A stretch of 64,000 nt of DNA from Selenomonas ruminantium AC2024 (GTDB taxonomy: Bacteria; Bacillota; Negativicutes; Selenomonadales; Selenomonadaceae). Location of the stretch: assembly GCF_000687995.1 (NCBI RefSeq), contig NZ_JIAC01000001.1, positions 2,728,001 to 2,792,000 on the forward strand, read 5' to 3'. This document shows positions 54,862-63,304 of this stretch, in pieces; the first letter of the stretch is position 1, and every line of letters starts with the position of its first letter. The translations under genes were made by a program, and so were the position numbers. A model generated the notes under the pieces. The model saw nothing but the letters and a program-made list of their open reading frames with translations, ran no database searches and was not told where the DNA came from.

Positions 54862-56361
54862 TCAAGCACAGGCCCGCAAACAGCTGGCAAAGGCTTTCTT
54901 CGTGCCCTGCTGGCGAATCAGCTGCAAATCCTCCAGCACCTGCTTTTCCAAACCAGGCAACTGCGTCAAATCACAGCCCCACATCTTTTCATAGGCCAGC
55001 ACATCATGTACCAATTTCGCATCATCACTGTGACGATGTTCATAATAAAAATCCAGTACCCAGCCATCATCCTGCACCGAATATACATCCCCTTGCGGGC
55101 GGCGGCACAGGAGTGCTTTTTCCTGCCGTTCCTGAATATCGGTGGAATAGAAGGCGATATAGGCAGCCAGTGTCATCACGAGACTGCGCGGCAGCTTGCC
55201 GAACTTTTGCCGGTATTCCAGCAGCGAGCCCATATCCCTGGCCTTCCACTTGGCCGTGGAATTCAGGGCAATGCTCAGAAGCTGATGTTCCATAAAGGGA
55301 TTATTGAAGCGGTCAGCCACCGATGCGGCAAATTTTTCGCAATCCTGCTTGTCCAACGGCAGGATGGGAATGACTTCTTCATAGAGCATCTGATTCATGA
55401 ACTCCCGAATCACATCATCCTTCATGCAATCCCGGACAATATCCTTACCTGCCAGGAAACCGCCCAGCGCAAAACCTGTATGCGCACCATTCAGGATGCG
55501 TACCTTCCGTTTCTTATAAGGTGCGATATCCGGCACCACATGAACATTCAGCCCTGCCCGCTTGAAGGGAAGTTTATCTTCCAATTCTTTGGGCCCTTCA
55601 ATGTACCAGACGCCGAAGACCTCACCGACATCCATCAATCTGTCTTCATAACCGTTAGCCTGATTCAGGGCTGCAAGTTCTTCCGCATCCCGAATCTCAC
55701 CGGGAACAATGCGGTCAACCAAAGTGGAGCAGAACAGATTGTCCTGTTCAATCCAACGGATGAAATCATCACCGAGCTGCCAGTCCCGGGCATGCTGCAG
55801 AACGATTCGCTGCAATTCCCGGCCGTTATTATCAATCAGTTCACAGGAGAGAATAATCAAACCTTTCTTTCCTGCCTGAAAACGTGCATATAAGAGTTTT
55901 GCCAGTTTTGCCGGGAAGCTGGCCGGGGGTACGTCCGTCAACTTTGCAGTTGGATCATAGACAATGCCAGCTTCCGTGGTATTACTGGTGATATATTCCA
56001 GGGTATCCAGACAAGCAACTTCCTGCAGTTTGTCAAAATGCTCCAGGGGGTTGTAACATTTTTCCACTAAGGAAATCACCCGCCGTTCATCTACCTTCCG
56101 GCCTTTTTCATTGCCACGGATGTAGAGGGTGTAGAGGCCTTCCTGTTCGTTGAAGACCTTGTCCTTGCCCTTGCCCCGCGGCTGGGTTAAGATGGCCTTG
56201 CCGTGCCAGCCGGCTTTTTCATTGGCCACATCAAAGAAGTAATCCACAAAGGCTCGCAGGAAATTTCCCTCACCAAACTGCAGCATCTTCACCGGCGCTT
56301 CTTCCAGGAAATATCCCTGATAGCCACTTTTCTTCAATACTTCATAGTTAAGCCGTTCCAT
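54862..56361 (-). CDS. uxaB: Tagaturonate reductase
   Basis: This protein of about 499 residues is a polyol-type dehydrogenase: VKMLQFGEGNFLRAFVDYF is the NAD-binding start, and VRILNGAHTGFAL carries the catalytic Lys/Asn/His region of the mannitol dehydrogenase family. It reduces tagaturonate to altronate. The ATG at 56361 is chosen; upstream codons to 56448 encode a lysine/isoleucine-rich stretch from AT-rich leader DNA and are unlikely to be translated. It is the first gene of the uronate operon. Confidence 0.93.
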   Translation of the reverse strand: MERLNYEVLKKSGYQGYFLEEAPVKMLQFGEGNFLRAFVDYFFDVANEKAGWHGKAILTQPRGKGKDKVFNEQEGLYTLYIRGNEKGRKVDERRVISLVEKCYNPLEHFDKLQEVACLDTLEYITSNTTEAGIVYDPTAKLTDVPPASFPAKLAKLLYARFQAGKKGLIILSCELIDNNGRELQRIVLQHARDWQLGDDFIRWIEQDNLFCSTLVDRIVPGEIRDAEELAALNQANGYEDRLMDVGEVFGVWYIEGPKELEDKLPFKRAGLNVHVVPDIAPYKKRKVRILNGAHTGFALGGFLAGKDIVRDCMKDDVIREFMNQMLYEEVIPILPLDKQDCEKFAASVADRFNNPFMEHQLLSIALNSTAKWKARDMGSLLEYRQKFGKLPRSLVMTLAAYIAFYSTDIQERQEKALLCRRPQGDVYSVQDDGWVLDFYYEHRHSDDAKLVHDVLAYEKMWGCDLTQLPGLEKQVLEDLQLIRQQGTKKAFASCLRACA

Positions 56362-56490
56362 ACCACATTTTACCTCCCGCAGCCTGTTTTCATATTTGTT
56401 GCTTATTATTTTAATCGTTTTTATCTTTATAGTAAATGTGTTTATCATCTTTTCATTTGTGTTTTAATTTTATTTCTCAAATTTTCGCAA

Positions 56491-56537
56491 TAAAAAAGTT
56501 GTGTTTATAACATCCTGTATACATATAAACACAACTT
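56491..56537 (-). terminator. Intrinsic terminator between the AraC-fusion gene and the uronate operon
   Basis: The perfect arms AAGTTGTGTTTATA and TATAAACACAACTT are followed by a T-run on the minus strand. It lies 18 bp after the AraC-fusion stop, so the uronate operon (from 56361 downwards) must have its own promoter in the AT-rich leader 56362-56490. Confidence 0.85.
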
Positions 56538-56554
56538 CTATTTCCAGATGTATA

Positions 56555-57751
56555 TTATTTTTTATCTGCCATTCCCTGATAATCCCGGGGAGAAATCCCC
56601 ACATGCTTGCGGAACATCTTGGAAAACTGCACATAATCGCTATAGCCGACCTGCGCGGCCACTTCCTTGCATTGCAGATTACTGCCATTTTTCAGCAGGG
56701 CCTTGGCCTTGCCCATGCGGAACTGCAGCAGATAATCCGTGAAGCTGATGCCTGTCTCTTTCTTGAACCGCCCGCCCATATACGAAGCCGACATATGGGC
56801 CACCAAGGCCAGGTCGCCCAGCTTCACATCATCCATATAGTGTTCCTCAATATAATGACGCATGGATTCCACCATCTGACTGCCGCCCCATTTGCGTTCC
56901 CGCAATGTGCCGATAGATTCCGGGCTGCAGTGCTGCTTGAACGAACTCACAGTATCATAGATGGATTTTTCCATGGGAATACGGTCGAAGGTTGAACCGC
57001 CAATGTACCCTTGACAGTCCGTATTCTGGTAGATGTACTGCATATCCATCAGCGTGTTCGCCGGCCCGGCATAAACCATGCGCAGACATTCCGGATTTTT
57101 CACCTTGCATAAATCAAAAATCTCCTGCGCAATCCTCCGCGCTTCACTGATGGTCAAATGACGCTTAGCGCCCAAAAGGCCGCCAGCCGTCAGCCCCATA
57201 TGCACACAGATGATATCGGCCCCCACCGCCAGCATTTTATCGGCCTCTTCCACAGATGTCACAAAGGCCATCGTCAAAAGGCCCAGCTGATTCGCCAAAC
57301 TTATCGCGACCACTTCCCGCTCATAGGAACTGCCCTCTTCTTCCAACGCTTCGCGGAAACTGCCATCCACCAACGCCAATGTTGGTGAATTCACCACACC
57401 GGTAAAGCCGCTTTCCTTTATGAGCTTCAGATAATCATAGAGCTTCACATAAGGGTCACTGGCCATCAGGCCAAAGAGCAGCGGCACATCCTGCACCACG
57501 GGAAAAATCTCTCGCTTGCCCATGTCCATCACAATCTGATTGCTGCTGCCATAGCAAAAAAAACTGCTCAGGGAACTGCGGCCCATAATGCGGAATTTTC
57601 CTGCGGATAAGGCCAGCAGAATATCTGCGCCGCCCATAGCCGCAAGTTTGGCCGTCATGCCGGACCCTACAGCCGCACCAATGATATGGCCGCCGACATT
57701 GATTTCCGCCCGCAGGCGCCGAAGGATGAATTCCTTGTCGTTTTCCTTCAT
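56555..57751 (-). CDS. PEP-hydrolase-family TIM barrel fused to an AraC DNA-binding domain
   Basis: The 398-residue product has two parts. Residues 1-280 form a phosphoenolpyruvate hydrolase-like TIM barrel (INVGGHIIGAAVGSGMTAKL, ADILLALSAGKFRIMG, GVVNSPTLALVDG, GADIICVHMGLTAGG, YIGGSTFDRIP). Residues 290-398 form a pair of AraC helix-turn-helix motifs (VKLGDLALVAHMSASYMGGR; CKEVAAQVGYSDYVQFSKMF). It is likely a transcription regulator whose sensor is an enzyme-like barrel. It is encoded directly upstream of the uronate operon and overlaps its paralogue by four bases. The target and ligand are unknown. Confidence 0.85.
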   Translation of the reverse strand: MKENDKEFILRRLRAEINVGGHIIGAAVGSGMTAKLAAMGGADILLALSAGKFRIMGRSSLSSFFCYGSSNQIVMDMGKREIFPVVQDVPLLFGLMASDPYVKLYDYLKLIKESGFTGVVNSPTLALVDGSFREALEEEGSSYEREVVAISLANQLGLLTMAFVTSVEEADKMLAVGADIICVHMGLTAGGLLGAKRHLTISEARRIAQEIFDLCKVKNPECLRMVYAGPANTLMDMQYIYQNTDCQGYIGGSTFDRIPMEKSIYDTVSSFKQHCSPESIGTLRERKWGGSQMVESMRHYIEEHYMDDVKLGDLALVAHMSASYMGGRFKKETGISFTDYLLQFRMGKAKALLKNGSNLQCKEVAAQVGYSDYVQFSKMFRKHVGISPRDYQGMADKK

Positions 57752-58617
57752 CGTCCTGCCCCCGTTCTCTGCAATGCTGCCCGTTTCATTTTATCCAACG
57801 AGCGATATTCCCTGACCTTTGTCGTCAGACCTTTCTCCAGCTCCTCACCTTTGCCCGGGAAAAAAATAAAAAATCCCGCTACAGAAGGGATGCTCTGCAC
57901 GAGCTGCGCCGCACCTTCCAGGGAATCCACCTGCTGTCCACAGCAGCCAATCAGAATATCCCGGCGTACCGCCCTGCACTTTTCCCAAACCTGCCGCAGT
58001 TTATCCGCGCAGGACTCAACAGAGGGTGCCTCGCCCCTCTCCAGTGCCTTTTTCGTAACCAGACCAAAATGCAGGAGAAGCATATCGGCACCCGCATGGG
58101 TCATGGCCTCGCCTTGTTCTGCATCAAAGATAAAGGGGCAGGTAAATAAATCCAGTTCATGTGCAGTCCGAATCATATCCACTTCAAGCTGATAGCCCAT
58201 ATTCGTGCCTTCCATATTCGCCCGGAAGCGACCATCGACAATCCCCACAGTAGGAAAATTCTGCACGCCGTTAAAGCCCTGCTCCTTTAGTGTGCCCAAA
58301 AACATGTCCATCTTGCGAAAGGGGTCAGTGCCGCAGACACCGGCAAACACCGGCGTTTTACGGACGGCAGGCAGAACTTCATCACCGAGCTCCTGAACGA
58401 TAGTATTGGCATCATCATAAGAGAGCATGCCCGCCAACATACTGCGGCCTGCCCGCTGCAGCCGCCCGGTGTGATAGAACGCAAGAAAATCGGCGCCGAG
58501 ATGGTCCCCATGCTTTGCTGTCTGTTCCATCCCTGTGCCGATTCCTGTTAATATTTTTCCATTTTCACTGCGTTCCCGAAATAAATCGACAATCTCCTGC
58601 CGGCTTTTTCTATACAT
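57748..58617 (-). CDS. PEP-hydrolase-family TIM-barrel protein
   Basis: This protein of about 289 residues is a paralogue of the barrel in the next gene: GKILTGIGTGMEQTAKHGD, GADFLAFYHTGRLQRAGR, GVCGTDPFRKMDMFL, GVQNFPTVGIVDGRFRA and GADMLLLHFGL. The family is named for a phosphoenolpyruvate hydrolase-like activity; the true function is unclear. I start it at 58617, where GGGAGGC lies 7 nt upstream, instead of an in-frame ATG at 58668. It may produce or bind the ligand sensed by the fused regulator, because the two genes are coupled (ATGA overlap). Confidence 0.82.
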   Translation of the reverse strand: MYRKSRQEIVDLFRERSENGKILTGIGTGMEQTAKHGDHLGADFLAFYHTGRLQRAGRSMLAGMLSYDDANTIVQELGDEVLPAVRKTPVFAGVCGTDPFRKMDMFLGTLKEQGFNGVQNFPTVGIVDGRFRANMEGTNMGYQLEVDMIRTAHELDLFTCPFIFDAEQGEAMTHAGADMLLLHFGLVTKKALERGEAPSVESCADKLRQVWEKCRAVRRDILIGCCGQQVDSLEGAAQLVQSIPSVAGFFIFFPGKGEELEKGLTTKVREYRSLDKMKRAALQRTGAGR

Positions 58618-58692
58618 TGCCACTGCCTCCCAGACGAACGAATTACCCAATTTAATAAAATTCGCCAAAGGAAGCTGAATTCCTGCAAATAA

Positions 58693-60012
58693 TTACATTA
58701 AACCCAATGGCAGCCAATAAGCCTCTGTCCCTGCAATCTGGTCAGGGGAGAATCTTGCATAAAGAGCGCTGGGATTCTTGCCGAGCATAAAGCAGCTGAG
58801 CGTCTTATACCCCGTCAGCCGTCCGCTGTCGGTGTCGGCCTCATAGGGCTGCTGGTCCACAAAGAGCTGATACATGGAATCCCGGCTGTCACGCCGCACG
58901 ATATCCTCTGTATCCACATTCTTGCCAAAGCGCACGCCATCCCGGTCGAGCACTTCAATGCCTGCGCCCTCCCGGCCCCATATGGGCTTCTTTATCCAGC
59001 TTGAGCCTGCGGCAATATTACGCTGGTCAAAGTCCCGGGCAAAGTAGGACGGCAGCATATAGCGGGAAATAATCGCCGATTCCTCGGCCGTAAATACCTG
59101 AGCTGTCCCCGCCGGCTGATTATTGAGCGCCCAGACAAGTGCCTGAAAAGCCTTGGACTGCATGATGATGGCTTCGGGCGGATTGAACATCATAAATTTA
59201 TCGTGCAGATAGCCATCCATAAAGTCCTTGCCCAGCGTTTCCCCCTCCGGCGTCCGCTCCTCAATGAGAATTTCCAATGGATGCAGGCGATAAATCGCAT
59301 TAGCCGTACGCCCATCCGGCAACAGAATAGAGCCATCACGCCACACAGCCAAATCATAGAAGGAGACAAAAGTAATGGCATCATCCACCTCTGTGGCCAG
59401 CGCATTCTTCTTCATGGCGTTCATCAGAAATTTGGTTGTCGCATAATCTTCCTGATAGTCATGAAAACAGGAAAAAAGGAACGGATGGCGGCGATGAAAC
59501 CTCCCCGTGCTGATGCTCACGCCTGGCTCTGAAGCCAAAAATATTTCATTGAGCCAGCTGCAGAGTTTATCGTATTCCCCATAGTTGGGGTCTTCCACCC
59601 CAAAATGCGTACAGGCCACCATATTGCCATAATATGCCTCAATCACCGCGCAGGGAGTATCCGCATTGATTTCCACCATATGGAAATTGCCCTGCTTGTC
59701 CAAGACATAATCAAAACGGGAAAGCCACGAAGCCAGATGCAAGGGATTATCCTTCTGCAAGTAGGGAATCAGCTGCGGCGGTATCTCCAAATCTGCCAGA
59801 AAATTATCGCCACATTTCTGGCAAACCGCCACCGCCCGTTGAAACGCACCGAACAGCACGCCGCTGACATAGCGCATTTCCTCGGCCAGCTCCGGCTGGA
59901 TTAACTCTATATTTTTTGTCGGATATTTATCATCGTAGCCCTCGTATTCCACAAACGGAAAAATTTCCCGATTTAATAAATCACGCCAATCTGCACTCAC
60001 TGCTCTATTCAC
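58693..60012 (-). CDS. Glutathionylspermidine synthase-family ATP-grasp protein (YgiC-like)
   Basis: This 439-residue protein matches the C-terminal ATP-grasp part of glutathionylspermidine synthetase: FDYVLDKQGNFHMVEINADT, CAVIEAYYGNMVA, SSWIKKPIWGREGAGIEV and a C-terminal FMLGKNPSALYARFSPDQI. Stand-alone members such as YgiC and YjfC probably ligate an amino group to a peptide, with unknown substrates. It follows the gene at 60028 by 15 bp. No amidase domain is present. Confidence 0.85.
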   Translation of the reverse strand: MNRAVSADWRDLLNREIFPFVEYEGYDDKYPTKNIELIQPELAEEMRYVSGVLFGAFQRAVAVCQKCGDNFLADLEIPPQLIPYLQKDNPLHLASWLSRFDYVLDKQGNFHMVEINADTPCAVIEAYYGNMVACTHFGVEDPNYGEYDKLCSWLNEIFLASEPGVSISTGRFHRRHPFLFSCFHDYQEDYATTKFLMNAMKKNALATEVDDAITFVSFYDLAVWRDGSILLPDGRTANAIYRLHPLEILIEERTPEGETLGKDFMDGYLHDKFMMFNPPEAIIMQSKAFQALVWALNNQPAGTAQVFTAEESAIISRYMLPSYFARDFDQRNIAAGSSWIKKPIWGREGAGIEVLDRDGVRFGKNVDTEDIVRRDSRDSMYQLFVDQQPYEADTDSGRLTGYKTLSCFMLGKNPSALYARFSPDQIAGTEAYWLPLGLM

Positions 60013-60027
60013 CTGCTCATCAATATT

Positions 60028-60588
60028 TTAAGATGCCGAACTTCTGGCTCCGGCAGAACCAAAACCGCTTTTGGAACTGGAATGACTCGACGATTTGGCC
60101 GAAGAACTGCTCTTGCCTGAAGTCTTGCCTGCCCGAACCGTAGTTCCCCGCGATGAACTGCTGTAGGCACTGCCACCGCTGCTGCGATAGTCGTCCTTTT
60201 CCTTCAGCGGCTGAACCGGGCCGTTGGGGATATAGCGCCCCTGAACCACACTATAGCGGCCCCCTGTGCCGCCGCTAAGTCCATGAAACATATAATACCC
60301 GGCAGCCAGACCGGCAATCAGTCCCTCCGCACCGGAAATATAACGCAGACTGCCATTCTCTTCCCGTTTGACCGTCACCGAACGGCCATCCTCATAGGTT
60401 GCCGTTTCCGTACCATCCGCATTCTGCGTCAAGGTATATTCCCGACCTTCATCATCCAATAAAGTCTGCGGCCCTGTTTCCTGTTCGGCAGGGATATCCA
60501 CATCCTGTGCCATCCAGGAAGCAAAGGCCACCGTAGTTGATACCGCCATAAAAACCGCCAGTACCTTGCTTGTCTTAGTACTTAACAA
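60028..60588 (-). CDS. Exported serine/glycine-rich protein, YgiB-like
   Basis: This protein of about 186 residues has a signal peptide (SKVLAVFMAVSTTVAFAS), a short domain with repeated DEGREYTLTQNADG and YEDGRSVTVKREENG segments, a glycine-rich hydrophobic stretch (GAEGLIAGLAAGYYMFHGLSG) and a serine-rich tail ending SGFGSAGARSSAS. E. coli YgiB, encoded beside YgiC, has the same order: hydrophobic glycine-rich block, a glycine-tyrosine segment and a serine/glycine tail. I choose TTG at 60588, with GAGGGG 8 nt upstream, over GTG at 60621. It may be the substrate or partner of the ATP-grasp protein. Confidence 0.6.
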   Translation of the reverse strand: MLSTKTSKVLAVFMAVSTTVAFASWMAQDVDIPAEQETGPQTLLDDEGREYTLTQNADGTETATYEDGRSVTVKREENGSLRYISGAEGLIAGLAAGYYMFHGLSGGTGGRYSVVQGRYIPNGPVQPLKEKDDYRSSGGSAYSSSSRGTTVRAGKTSGKSSSSAKSSSHSSSKSGFGSAGARSSAS

Positions 60589-60701
60589 AATCCCAACCCC
60601 TCTAATCAATAATTTATTCACATGATATAATAAATTTCTTAAAAATTCCTTAAAAGCTAACCATCTTCTTCAGTTTTTGGGCAAATTGCATTTTATCAGG
60701 G

Positions 60702-61293
60702 AGTTCGTGATAAAGGTATCTTGGTCATACGTAGTTTGGGGCCGGACGGGGGAGTAATTTTTCTGTTTTCCGCTAAACGACCCCCTCGCAAATTAGAACT
60801 GTCCAGTTATCTGCGCCGGGCAGGCCAACGGCGCTGCTTTCAGCGTATTTGCTTAGCTGATTCCTACATGGGGCCGGCCTTCACTGCGTTCAGGCAGTCG
60901 CTCCCTACAGAAAAATCACTCCCCCGTCCGCCCCAAGTTGCGGATTAGACATTTGCCACGAACTCGTTGCTCCCGTAACAAGAACATCGATGTACTTGCT
61001 CCTTGTCATCATGAGAATAACAGTTGGTACGGACATCACTTAGGGCGGAGGTGGTGATGCTTTTCGCCGTGGAACGACTGTCCGAACGCAGTGAGGACTG
61101 GCCCACAAACGGCATAGACTAAACACTGGGCTGAACATACGCGCCGCCGGTCTTGCCCGGCGCAGGTAACTAAAAAGCCCATACATTTACTTGTGGGGCA
61201 TTCAGTGCAACGGCGAAAAGTATTACCACCTCCGCCCAAACTGAGCTGTAACAACTATAAGTAAGCACGCATTAACATCGACATACTGCAATT
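60702..61293 (+). repeat. Head-to-head double-hairpin repeat, copy C
   Basis: This non-coding element of 592 bp has the same orientation as copy B and closely similar sequence. Module 1 is at 60736-60936 and module 2 at 61040-61239; the central near-palindrome is at 60979-60998, 51-52 nt from each. In the module 1 stem, base pairs differ from copy B by compensatory A-T to G-C and T-A to C-G changes. It sits in the divergent promoter region between the YgiB-like gene and the DUF2939 gene, so the remaining gap is 60589-60701 (AT-rich, probably the YgiB-like promoter). Confidence 0.9.
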
Positions 61294-61320
61294 TCTCTGC
61301 CCTTTTTAATTTTCCCTTAA

Positions 61321-61349
61321 TTGCAATTCACTATCGATAATGCTATCAT
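61321..61349 (+). promoter_or_regulatory. Promoter of the DUF2939 gene
   Basis: TTGCAA, 17 nt, TATCAT on the plus strand, 28 bp after repeat copy C and about 35 nt before the start codon. Confidence 0.6.
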
Positions 61350-61383
61350 AATTTTTGTATGAAATTTGAGGAGATGATACAAA

Positions 61384-62085
61384 ATGGAAGAAATGGCCCC
61401 TTATGAAGCCGGCAATGGGCGAAACAAAAAATTCATTGCGATTGCCGTAGTCATCCTGTTAGTCATTTGCGGCATTGGCGGTTATCTGTACTACAAGCGC
61501 ACCCCCGCCTACTCCATGCAGCTGATTCAGGAATCCGTCAAAGAGCACAACTGGGAAAAATTCAGCCGTCATGTGGATACCAAAAATCTGGCTGATGCTG
61601 CCTTTGACGATATCATTGAGATAAGCATGGAAGAACGCGGCGATTTGGACGAACATACCAAGGCCCTGGCCATGAGCTTTGTCAAACTGGTAAAACCCAA
61701 CATCACCAGCCTGCTTGAATCTGCCGTCAAGGAATACGTGGAAACCGGCGAATTCAAAAAAGACGAGACGGGTAACGCCAAAAATAACAGCACCACGCAA
61801 AATAAAAAGGCCGCACCAAAAAAAGGCAATCCGGCCGATAATCTGCTGCAGGACACCAAAGCAGATAAGCTGAAATTCTCCAGCATAAAATCAACGGAGA
61901 CCAACGACAGCACCGCCATCGTCACCTTGGAGCTTCGTGACGAAGCTGCAAGTGCCAACTATGAACTGAAAATCCGTATGATTCAACTCGAAGATGGCAC
62001 CTGGAAAGTCAGCAAAATCGATAATCTCAAGGAATTCTACAAAGCCGTCAAGGAAAACGAAAAGCAGCATAAAAAAGCGGCTTAA
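61384..62085 (+). CDS. DUF2939-like membrane-anchored protein
   Basis: This 233-residue protein has one N-terminal membrane helix (FIAIAVVILLVICGIGGYLYY), then TPAYSMQLIQESVKEHNWEKF and a periplasmic domain with the (F/Y)SRHVDTKNLADAAF pattern that resembles DUF2939. A lysine- and asparagine-rich linker (about residues 125-160) separates this from a C-terminal strand-rich part ending in GTWKVSKIDNL. No function is known. GAGGAGA lies 9 nt before the ATG. The gene is monocistronic, flanked by repeat copy C and a strong terminator. Confidence 0.7.
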   Translation: MEEMAPYEAGNGRNKKFIAIAVVILLVICGIGGYLYYKRTPAYSMQLIQESVKEHNWEKFSRHVDTKNLADAAFDDIIEISMEERGDLDEHTKALAMSFVKLVKPNITSLLESAVKEYVETGEFKKDETGNAKNNSTTQNKKAAPKKGNPADNLLQDTKADKLKFSSIKSTETNDSTAIVTLELRDEAASANYELKIRMIQLEDGTWKVSKIDNLKEFYKAVKENEKQHKKAA

Positions 62086-62095
62086 ACACGAAAAT

Positions 62096-62131
62096 AAAGG
62101 CTATGCACCAAGCAACGTGCATAGCCTTTTT
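62096..62131. terminator. Bidirectional terminator between the DUF2939 and CtpA genes
   Basis: The stem AAAGGCTATGCAC/GTGCATAGCCTTT with a 7-nt loop and T-runs on both strands serves the two convergent genes. Confidence 0.9.
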
Positions 62132-62133
62132 CT

Positions 62134-63279
62134 TTACTGCATTTTCTTCTGTAATACTTCCTTGGCCATATTGAGCTGTTTGTCCACCGTATCCCCTTCG
62201 CTGAGGTTCACAGTTATATCCGGCTCAATGCCAATGCCGTCAATACATTTGCCGCTGGGCGTATAGTATTTGGCAATGGTGAGTTTCAGGCCATCATTGT
62301 GGAACAGAGGTACTACCACCTGCACCGAACCCTTGCCGTAGGATTTGGAGCCTACGATGGTGGCCGCTTCTCTGTCCTGCAGAGCGCCGGCCAGAATTTC
62401 CGAAGCACTGGCGCTGTTGCCGTCAATCAGCACTACGATAGGCGGTGTACTTTCCTCTAAGCTGGAGTCATACTCCTCCTTGCTGCCGTCCCGCTGTACC
62501 ACGGAGACGATATTGCCCTTGGGCACCAGCATATCGGCCACTTCCACACAACTTGTTATGAGCCCGCCGGGGTTTTGGCGCAAATCCACAATCAGACCAG
62601 CCATGCCGGCCTCTTTGAGCTTGTTGTATTCGCTCTTGAATTCATCCCCGGTGTTTTCCCCAAAGGACGCAATGCGGATATAGCCCATCCGGCCATCGTC
62701 CAGCATTTTGCCTTTAGCCGAGGGAACCTTTATCATATCTCGCTGAATGGCGTATTCCTTGTCGGCCTCATCCGCCCGATGAATCAGCAGTTTGACTTCC
62801 GTACCTGCGTCGCCGCGGATATGAAGTGCCACTTCTTCCGGCTGATACTCCGTCACGGGCGTACCATCCACCGACATGATTTCGTCACCAACTTTGAGGC
62901 CCACCTTTTCGCCGGGTGTCCCTTCGAGCACCGCCATAATCGTGACCTTGTCATCCTTGAAGCCCATGGTGACACCGATGCCCCCAAAGGCACCGGCTGT
63001 ATGTTCTTTCAGGGCTTTATACATGGAGGTCTTCATATAGATGGAATGCGGGTCGCCGAGGGATTTTACCATGCCGTCAATGGCGCCATCCATAAGGCTG
63101 GTAGTGTCCACATCGCTGACATAGCGGGTTTCAATCATGCGCTTGACGCCGAAGAACCGCAGTAAATCCGTAGTCTTTTCTCCGTCAAGGCCAAAGAGTT
63201 TCATAAGTCCCATTATCGTCAGGAAACTGGACGCTAGTGCCGTCACCACCACGATAAGGGCTATTTTTTTCTTGCTCAA
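62134..63279 (-). CDS. ctpA: C-terminal processing protease (S41 family)
   Basis: This 381-residue protein has an N-terminal signal/anchor helix (IALIVVVTALASSFLTIMGL), a PDZ domain (about residues 95-175; GGIGVTMGFKDDKV, VGDEIMSVDGTPV) and the S41 peptidase domain with the catalytic serine region GNSASASEI and the lysine in KSYGKGSVQ. Such periplasmic proteases cleave the C-termini of envelope proteins. It starts 25 bp after an M23 peptidase gene; ctpA next to an envC-like M23 gene is common (divisome-linked cluster). Confidence 0.95.
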   Translation of the reverse strand: MSKKKIALIVVVTALASSFLTIMGLMKLFGLDGEKTTDLLRFFGVKRMIETRYVSDVDTTSLMDGAIDGMVKSLGDPHSIYMKTSMYKALKEHTAGAFGGIGVTMGFKDDKVTIMAVLEGTPGEKVGLKVGDEIMSVDGTPVTEYQPEEVALHIRGDAGTEVKLLIHRADEADKEYAIQRDMIKVPSAKGKMLDDGRMGYIRIASFGENTGDEFKSEYNKLKEAGMAGLIVDLRQNPGGLITSCVEVADMLVPKGNIVSVVQRDGSKEEYDSSLEESTPPIVVLIDGNSASASEILAGALQDREAATIVGSKSYGKGSVQVVVPLFHNDGLKLTIAKYYTPSGKCIDGIGIEPDITVNLSEGDTVDKQLNMAKEVLQKKMQ

Positions 63280-63304
63280 ACAATTTCACCTTCTATCCCT
63301 TAGA

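Noticed and set aside
61036-61254. Small minus-strand frame in module 2 of repeat copy C
   Set aside because: The corresponding parts of copies A and B are read in other frames, so no protein is conserved.
13614-61293. CRISPR array or IS element as the explanation for the three repeats
   Set aside because: The copies are tens of kilobases apart, carry no transposase gene and show no short direct repeats with spacers.
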